Assembly: GCF_004353905.1 (NCBI RefSeq) | Contig: NZ_SMOD01000006.1 | Location: 1-64,000, forward strand | Source of the DNA: Paraburkholderia guartelaensis | Lineage (GTDB): Bacteria > Pseudomonadota > Gammaproteobacteria > Burkholderiales > Burkholderiaceae | Direction: 5' to 3' | Length of the DNA: 64,000 nucleotides | In this document: piece by piece, positions 59,349 through 64,000 of the stretch | Position numbering within the stretch: the first letter of the stretch is position 1 | Layout: every line of letters starts with the position of its first letter | Notes under the pieces: generated by a model | Database searches by the model: none | Seen by the model: the letters and a program-made list of their open reading frames with translations, nothing else | Told to the model about the DNA's origin: nothing | Program-made: the position numbers and the translations under genes

Positions 59349-59935
59349 ATGATGTACATCAGGAAATCGACGGGCGCGGGCAATAGAGGGCTAAAAACAG
59401 GCGAAAAAAAACGCGGCCGAAGCCGCGTTCAAGCTTGGAGACCCTTCGATGAAGAGTCACTTCTCGCACTTGATAGGTTAGTCGCCGTGCGACGAGAAAT
59501 CGAGACAATTTCGATCAATTAACTATTACAGGAAGTGCAGGTAATCGCGCTTGCTGCAGCGGTGTCATGCCGGCAAATTATTCGACCGTGCAGTCGGCGA
59601 ACGAGCGTGTTCTTGCTGGAACGTGCACGTTGGGCAAATGGTGGTTCGTCAAACAACGGCGCCAATAAACTTCGCTATGCCAATCAATTCGGTGTTGCGC
59701 CCACGCACCTCGAACGGCTCTTCGCCATCGCTTCCAGGAATTCGGTGGCAACACCCGATGGCAGGAAGGGAGTACCTGGGTTGCAAGGCGCCGCTTACTG
59801 CGCATTTTTTATTGCACGCAGCTTACGTTGGGCCGACATCGGCGCAGCGGACGCGCCCAACGGATTTGCTCTAGCATGTGAGAGCGCGGTTTTGCGCCTT
59901 CTGGTGCAGCGCGCCACAAAAACAGGAGAAATTCC
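59349..59935. other. 587-base AT-richer gap without a supported gene
   Basis: This stretch is clearly less GC-rich than its surroundings: two 60-base blocks I counted (59461-59520 and 59641-59700) are 45% and 50% GC. A hairpin lies at 59410-59429. Open frames exist on both strands (for example plus 59535-59939 and minus 59578-59805), but none has a ribosome site, a family match or high-GC codon usage. It may be decayed or foreign DNA plus the promoter of the CHRD gene. Confidence 0.5.
59403..59429 (-). terminator. Hairpin after the hybrid kinase gene (minus-strand terminator form)
   Basis: AACGCGGC and GCCGCGTT pair around a CGAA loop. A run of eight As on the left means the T-run is on the minus strand; on the plus strand the hairpin lacks a T-run and may still help end kinase transcription. 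Confidence 0.5.
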
Positions 59936-60370
59936 ATGAATTTGTTTCGTCCGCTGCAGCTCGCTCTCGCTCTGTGTGTCCTCGCCTCCAGCGCCGCGTA
60001 TGCCGACACCGTCGCGCTGAAGGCCGATCTCGAACCGTCCAGCGAAGTCCCGCCGCGCGTGAGCCAGGGCCACGGCATGCTCAACGCCACCTTCGACACG
60101 TCCACGAAAACGCTGAACTGGACGATCACCTACGAAGGCCTCTCCGGCCCGGCGGCGGCCGCGCACTTCCACGGCCCCGCGCCAGTTGGACAGAATGCCG
60201 GCGTGCAGGTACCGATTCCGAAGGGCGAACTGGCGAGTCCGATCAAGGGTTCCGCCACGCTCAACGAGCAGCAGGTTACGCAGCTGATGGGCGGCCAGTG
60301 GTATTTCAACATTCATACGGCGCAGAACCCGTCAGGCGAGATTCGCGGCCAGGTGCTGCCCGCCAATTGA
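59936..60370 (+). CDS. Exported CHRD-domain protein
   Basis: The 144-residue protein has a signal peptide (LQLALALCVLASSAAYA, cleavage expected after residue 23) and one CHRD domain: LEPSSEVPPRVSQGHG, WTITYEGLSGPAAAAHFHGP and the terminal NIHTAQNPSGEIRGQV. CHRD domains were first seen in chordin; bacterial single-domain versions are periplasmic or secreted and of unknown function, with conserved histidines that suggest metal binding. CAGGAGAAA lies before the ATG. It stands alone between the AT-rich gap and the hydrolase. Confidence 0.9.
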   Translation: MNLFRPLQLALALCVLASSAAYADTVALKADLEPSSEVPPRVSQGHGMLNATFDTSTKTLNWTITYEGLSGPAAAAHFHGPAPVGQNAGVQVPIPKGELASPIKGSATLNEQQVTQLMGGQWYFNIHTAQNPSGEIRGQVLPAN

Positions 60371-60511
60371 CCGGCGCGCAATCGTTCGCCTCACTCGCCG
60401 TACTGTGCGCGCCGCGCGTTCCCGCAATCGAAGTCTGATTGCGGGACGATATCGATCGACCGCCGCCGAGTCTGGTTGAGCCTGGTTTGAGTGCTGCGGA
60501 GGGCTGAGCCG

Positions 60512-61480
60512 ATGAGCTGGCAAAGCAGACTAATCTGCAGGTTTTTGCGCCGCACTTTTCTGCCGCAAACGCGCAAGTCGATCAACGTGGCGCGCGTGCG
60601 CATGCTGACGGCGAGGCGCATCTGGACGCCGGGCGTGCCGAGCGGCTGGCGCTTGCGCGAACAGTACGACGCTTCCGATGTCCCGATGCGCGGCGAGTGG
60701 CTCATCCGCGAGCGCTCGCCCGCGCAGCGCACGCTCCTTTATCTGCATGGCGGCGGATATTACTTCTGCTCGCCGCGCTCGCAGCGCGCGATTTCGTTTG
60801 GTCTGGGCAAGCGCGCCGGCGCCGACGTCTTCTCGCTCGACTATCGCCTCGCGCCCGAGCATCCGTTTCCCGCCGCGCTCGAAGACGCTTTGGCCGCGTA
60901 TCGCCATTTGCTGGCAAAAGGAACGCGGCCCGGCTCGATCGTGATTGGCGGCGATTCGGCGGGCGGCGGCCTTGCGCTTGCGACGCTCGTCGCCTTGCGC
61001 GACGCAGGCGACGCGCTCCCCGCTGGCGCCGTGCTCTTTTCACCCTGGACCGATCTTGCGGCGACCGGCGCTTCGATACGCGAGAACGACGGGCGCGATC
61101 CCATGTTCAGCGGCGCGGTATTCGCGCGCATTGCGCCGTTCTACCTCGGCTCGGCCAGCGCGACCGATCCCTACGTGTCGCCGCTTTATGCCGACTTTCG
61201 CGGCTTGCCGCCGCTCAGCCTCTTCGTGGGCAGCTCCGAAACGCTGCTCGACGACACGCGCCGCGTCGCCGAGCGCGCGCGTGCCGACGGCGTGTCGGTG
61301 GAGTGCGAGATTGCCAGCGGCATGCCGCATATCTGGCCGATCTATGCGCCGTTCATGCCCGAAGCGCGCAGCACGCTCGACGTCGCCGCGCGCTTCGTGC
61401 GCCGCGTGACCCCCGCGCCGGCGCGCGGCGACGAGAACCCGCAGCCGCCTCAATCGAGCGAGACGTCGATCGCGTCATAG
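60512..61480 (+). CDS. HSL-family alpha/beta hydrolase (esterase)
   Basis: The 322-residue protein carries the hormone-sensitive-lipase marks: oxyanion motif LYLHGGGYYFCS, the nucleophile elbow GGDSAGGGLA, the catalytic aspartate in the region SSETLLDDTRR and the histidine in SGMPHIWPI. These enzymes cleave short-chain acyl esters. The ATG at 60512 has GGAGGG upstream; a GTG at 60491 would add seven residues. The 3' end overlaps the convergent EcsC gene by 31 bases. Confidence 0.92.
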   Translation: MSWQSRLICRFLRRTFLPQTRKSINVARVRMLTARRIWTPGVPSGWRLREQYDASDVPMRGEWLIRERSPAQRTLLYLHGGGYYFCSPRSQRAISFGLGKRAGADVFSLDYRLAPEHPFPAALEDALAAYRHLLAKGTRPGSIVIGGDSAGGGLALATLVALRDAGDALPAGAVLFSPWTDLAATGASIRENDGRDPMFSGAVFARIAPFYLGSASATDPYVSPLYADFRGLPPLSLFVGSSETLLDDTRRVAERARADGVSVECEIASGMPHIWPIYAPFMPEARSTLDVAARFVRRVTPAPARGDENPQPPQSSETSIAS

Positions 61481-62325
61481 GCCGCGTGCACGGCGGCTTC
61501 GCCGTAGCGGCGCTCGAGCCTGCGTACGGTGAAGTGCCCATGCGCCACTTGCTGGAAATGGTCGATGAACACGGTATTGATCATGGCGCCGAGCACCGCG
61601 CCGATGGCCGGTATCGATTTCGCCGCGACCTGCTCGCTCACCTGCACGGAAAAGCGCGCGGCCACGGTCTGCATGAGCTTCAGGAGCGCGGTCGAGCCGT
61701 GCGCGGCGAAGCCCTTCGTCGCCATTTCCGACGATGCCGCCGATACCGCCTTCGCGAGCGCGCCGCGCGCGATGAAATAGCCGAAGTCGGCTTCGTCGTC
61801 GGCGGCCGAGCGGCCGCCCATGCCGAACACGGTCAGACATTGCAACTGCGTATCGGTGCTGGCCAGACTCTCGCCTTCGCTGCGCGCGATGTCGCAAATC
61901 GAGCGAAACATCAGCGTGGTCGTGACGGGCAGCTCGACCGGCAGCGCGAAAAGGCCGAACGCGCCGCCCGCCGCGCCCGTGGTCGCCACCGCGAACTTGT
62001 GCAGCAGGTTGCTCGGCTTTTTGCTCGTGCGCGGTTCGGCGGTGGAGAGGGCGCCTTGCTTGCCGAGCGTTTTCAGCGCGAGCTGCAGACACTTGCGCAG
62101 CGCGATTTGCGTCGCCTCGGTCACCTTGTCGTTCGCGACGCCAGGCAGCCGCGCGATCAGCTTTTCCACCGGCGCCCCCACTATCGCTGCGAGCTTCATG
62201 CCGAGCGGCGGCGTTTCGAGCTGATGCTTGGCGTGCCGCAGCGCGTCGAGATCGGCCTCGGTGAGGGCCGCGGCGGCGCCTGTGCGGGCCGGATCTGCGG
62301 CTGTGGGTTCGGTTGTGGGTTCCAT
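61450..62325 (-). CDS. EcsC-family protein
   Basis: The 291-residue protein matches the EcsC family: a helical N-terminus, then a glycine/alanine-rich hydrophobic region (TTGAAGGAFGLFALPVELPVTTTLMFRSI, positions about 112-140) and IPAIGAVLGAMINTVFIDHFQQVA near the C-terminus. EcsC accompanies an ABC transporter in Bacillus; the function in proteobacteria is unknown. It probably associates with the membrane. Convergent overlap with the esterase gene is 31 bases. Confidence 0.85.
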   Translation of the reverse strand: MEPTTEPTAADPARTGAAAALTEADLDALRHAKHQLETPPLGMKLAAIVGAPVEKLIARLPGVANDKVTEATQIALRKCLQLALKTLGKQGALSTAEPRTSKKPSNLLHKFAVATTGAAGGAFGLFALPVELPVTTTLMFRSICDIARSEGESLASTDTQLQCLTVFGMGGRSAADDEADFGYFIARGALAKAVSAASSEMATKGFAAHGSTALLKLMQTVAARFSVQVSEQVAAKSIPAIGAVLGAMINTVFIDHFQQVAHGHFTVRRLERRYGEAAVHAAYDAIDVSLD

Positions 62326-62416
62326 TGCGCTCCCGGATTTTCAGCTACGACGGCGGGCATTGCCGCCGCTCGACGTCCCAGTGTAGTGGATCGGACCGTG
62401 ATATGATGATCAATCT

Positions 62417-62428
62417 TTGACGCGTCAA
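62417..62428. promoter_or_regulatory. 12-bp palindrome TTGACGCGTCAA before the DHA2 transporter gene
   Basis: TTGACGCGTCAA is a perfect palindrome 18 bases before the transporter ATG and between it and the divergent EcsC gene. Its size and place fit an operator for a TetR- or MarR-type repressor; none is encoded nearby in the window. Confidence 0.4.
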
Positions 62429-62446
62429 CCGTTGCTGGATCAAAAA

Positions 62447-64000
62447 ATGGCCGTTCATACCGCCGCCCACCATTCGAGCGGGCAGGTTCTGCCGTTCCGG
62501 GAGTCGCTGCTAGCGATGCTCGGCGTCTCGTTCGTGACGATGCTCGTTGCGCTCGACCAGACCGTCGTGGGCACCGCGCTCCCGACCATCGTCGCCGAAC
62601 TGCGCGGCTTCGAGCTTTACGCGTGGGTCGCCACGTCCTATCTGCTCACTTCGGTTATCACCGTCCCCATTTTCGGGCGGCTCGGCGACTATTACGGGCG
62701 CAAGCCGTTCGTGATCGCCTCGATCGTCGTTTTCACCGCCGCTTCGGTGCTGTGCGGCGCGGCCAACAGCATGCTGTTCCTCGTGATCGCGCGCGGGCTG
62801 CAGGGCATCGGCGGCGGCATGCTGGTCGGCACGGCGTTCGCCTGCATTCCCGATCTCTTCCCCGATTCCGTCGTGCGCCTGCGCTGGCAGGTGCTCATGA
62901 GTTCCGCTTTCGGTATCGCCAATGCAGTCGGGCCGTCGCTCGGCGGCTTTCTCACGCAGTATTGCGGCTGGCGTTCCGTGTTTTACGTGAATCTGCCCGT
63001 TGGCCTGCTCTCGCTGTTTTTCGTCTGGAAGTATCTGCCGCATCTGCGCCACGTCGCGCACAAGGAGCGCATGCGGCTCGACTGGCCAGGCGCGCTCCTC
63101 ATCGCGGTCGCGCTCGGCAGCCTGCAGCTTTTCGTGGAACGCCTGCCGGGACGCGGTCTCACCGCTTCGGCCATCGGCCTGCTCGCCCTTGCGCTGGCGG
63201 CCGGCTGGGCGCTCTGGCAATGGGAGCGGCGCTGTCCGCAGGCCATCCTGCCTGTCGACATGTTCCGCAACGCGAGCCTGAATGCGCTTTTCACGCTCGC
63301 CGTGCTGGGCGGCTTCACGATGTTTTCGTTGCTGTTCTACGCGCCGCTGCTGTTCCAGGGCGGCTTCGGCATGACGCCGAAGGAAGCGGGCGTCGTCATC
63401 ACGCCGCTCGTGGTGTTCATCACGATCGGCAGTATCGCGAACGGGCGCATCGTCTCGCGTATCCGCAATCCGAACCTGATGCTCTACATCGGCTTTGCGA
63501 TGATCGCCGTGGCCTGCTTCGCCGTCGCGCTCGCCACGCGCAGCACGCCGCGCGGCCTGCTCATGACGCTCATGATCGTGGCTGGCATCGGCTTGGGCTT
63601 CGTCATGCCGAATCTCACGGTGTTCGCGCAGCAGACCGCGGGGCGCGAGCATCTGGGCATCGCCACCGCGCTGCTGCAGTCGCTGCGGATGATCGGCGGC
63701 ATGATCGGCACGGCGCTCACCGGCACGATGGTCACGCAGCTCTATTCGAGCGGCGTGCAACGCGCGCTGGACGCCGATCACGCTACGCACTGGCTGCCGC
63801 AACTCTCCGACCCGCAGATCCTCATCAACCGCGACGCGCAGGCTTCGCTGATCGCCGATCTCGCCCACGCCGGGCATAATGGCGCGCCGCTGCTCGAAGC
63901 CGCGCGCGAGGCGCTGGTGGGCGCGATTCACCTGGGCATTGCTGTGGCGGCGGCGATCGCGGTGGTGTCGATCTGGCAAACCCGGCGCGTGCCGCCGGTC
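62447..64000 (+). CDS. DHA2-family (EmrB/QacA) MFS transporter, partial at right edge
   Basis: From the ATG at 62447 the frame stays open for 518 codons to the window end. The protein has about fourteen membrane helices, the DHA2 opening TMLVALDQTVVGTALPTI, the loop GRLGDYYGRKPFVIAS and helix-5 motif GPSLGGFLTQYCGWRSVF. It should be a proton-driven multidrug exporter. At 518 residues nearly the whole protein is present; only a short tail is missing. No ribosome site is obvious before the ATG (GGATCAAAAA). Confidence 0.92.
   Translation, partial: MAVHTAAHHSSGQVLPFRESLLAMLGVSFVTMLVALDQTVVGTALPTIVAELRGFELYAWVATSYLLTSVITVPIFGRLGDYYGRKPFVIASIVVFTAASVLCGAANSMLFLVIARGLQGIGGGMLVGTAFACIPDLFPDSVVRLRWQVLMSSAFGIANAVGPSLGGFLTQYCGWRSVFYVNLPVGLLSLFFVWKYLPHLRHVAHKERMRLDWPGALLIAVALGSLQLFVERLPGRGLTASAIGLLALALAAGWALWQWERRCPQAILPVDMFRNASLNALFTLAVLGGFTMFSLLFYAPLLFQGGFGMTPKEAGVVITPLVVFITIGSIANGRIVSRIRNPNLMLYIGFAMIAVACFAVALATRSTPRGLLMTLMIVAGIGLGFVMPNLTVFAQQTAGREHLGIATALLQSLRMIGGMIGTALTGTMVTQLYSSGVQRALDADHATHWLPQLSDPQILINRDAQASLIADLAHAGHNGAPLLEAAREALVGAIHLGIAVAAAIAVVSIWQTRRVPPV

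Noticed and set aside
59535..59939. Plus-strand open frame of 134 codons ahead of the CHRD gene, with a segment (FGVAPTHLERLF) that looks a little like an AraC-type helix-turn-helix
   Set aside because: No ribosome site, GTG start, codon composition unlike the neighbours, overlap with the CHRD start, and the similarity covers only about 12 residues.

Overview
The window looks like part of the main chromosome of a Burkholderia-group betaproteobacterium (Burkholderia sensu lato, most likely Paraburkholderia or a close relative). The reasons are high-GC coding sequence throughout, the gene order lptCAB-rpoN-hpf-ptsN-hprK-rapZ with an HPr kinase, the block ispE / tRNA-Gln / prs / rplY / pth, and the sequence character of the housekeeping proteins. 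The genus is inferred from gene content and order; no search was run.

Layout. (1) 1-290: outer end of an IS21-family insertion sequence, with only the N-terminus of IstA visible. (2) 383-12819: housekeeping genes, mostly on the minus strand: a YfhL-type ferredoxin (+), hisC, pth, rplY, prs, tRNA-Gln(TTG), ispE, lolB and a large exported TPR protein; then mutM and mutY on the plus strand; then a LON-domain protein, rapZ and hprK. (3) 13010-19800: envelope and nitrogen-PTS block on the minus strand, transcribed kdsD-kdsC-lptC-lptA-lptB, rpoN, hpf, ptsN. (4) 20023-25192: plus-strand CPA2 antiporter, apt, LysE exporter, a Nudix hydrolase and purU. (5) 25440-38147: a complete respiratory nitrate module, narK1-narK2-narG-narH-narJ-narI followed by narX-narL. 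(6) 38178-44357: AI-2E-type permease, uvrA, a YajR-like MFS protein and ssb. (7) 44638-47345: hcp and an Hcr-like reductase behind a near-textbook NsrR operator, a nitrosative-stress unit that complements the nitrate respiration genes. (8) 47488-51475: a YheO-type regulator coupled to a PLP ammonia-lyase, and a LysR regulator divergent from an MFS gene around a 35-bp dyad. (9) 51642-59348: an unusual signalling island of three consecutive RcsB/BvgA-like response regulators, an aquaporin, and a 1537-residue BvgS/EvgS-type hybrid kinase. (10) 59349-64000: an AT-richer gap, a CHRD-domain secreted protein, an HSL-type hydrolase, an EcsC-family protein, and a DHA2-type MFS gene that runs off the right edge.

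How it fits together. Regions 5 and 7 support anaerobic nitrate respiration and protection against the nitric oxide it produces: NarK imports nitrate, NarGHI reduces it, NarXL senses it, and Hcp/Hcr is placed under NsrR. Region 9 is the best candidate for an undescribed system: one sensor with two periplasmic binding domains and a full His-Asp-His relay sits next to three different candidate output regulators and a water/solute channel.
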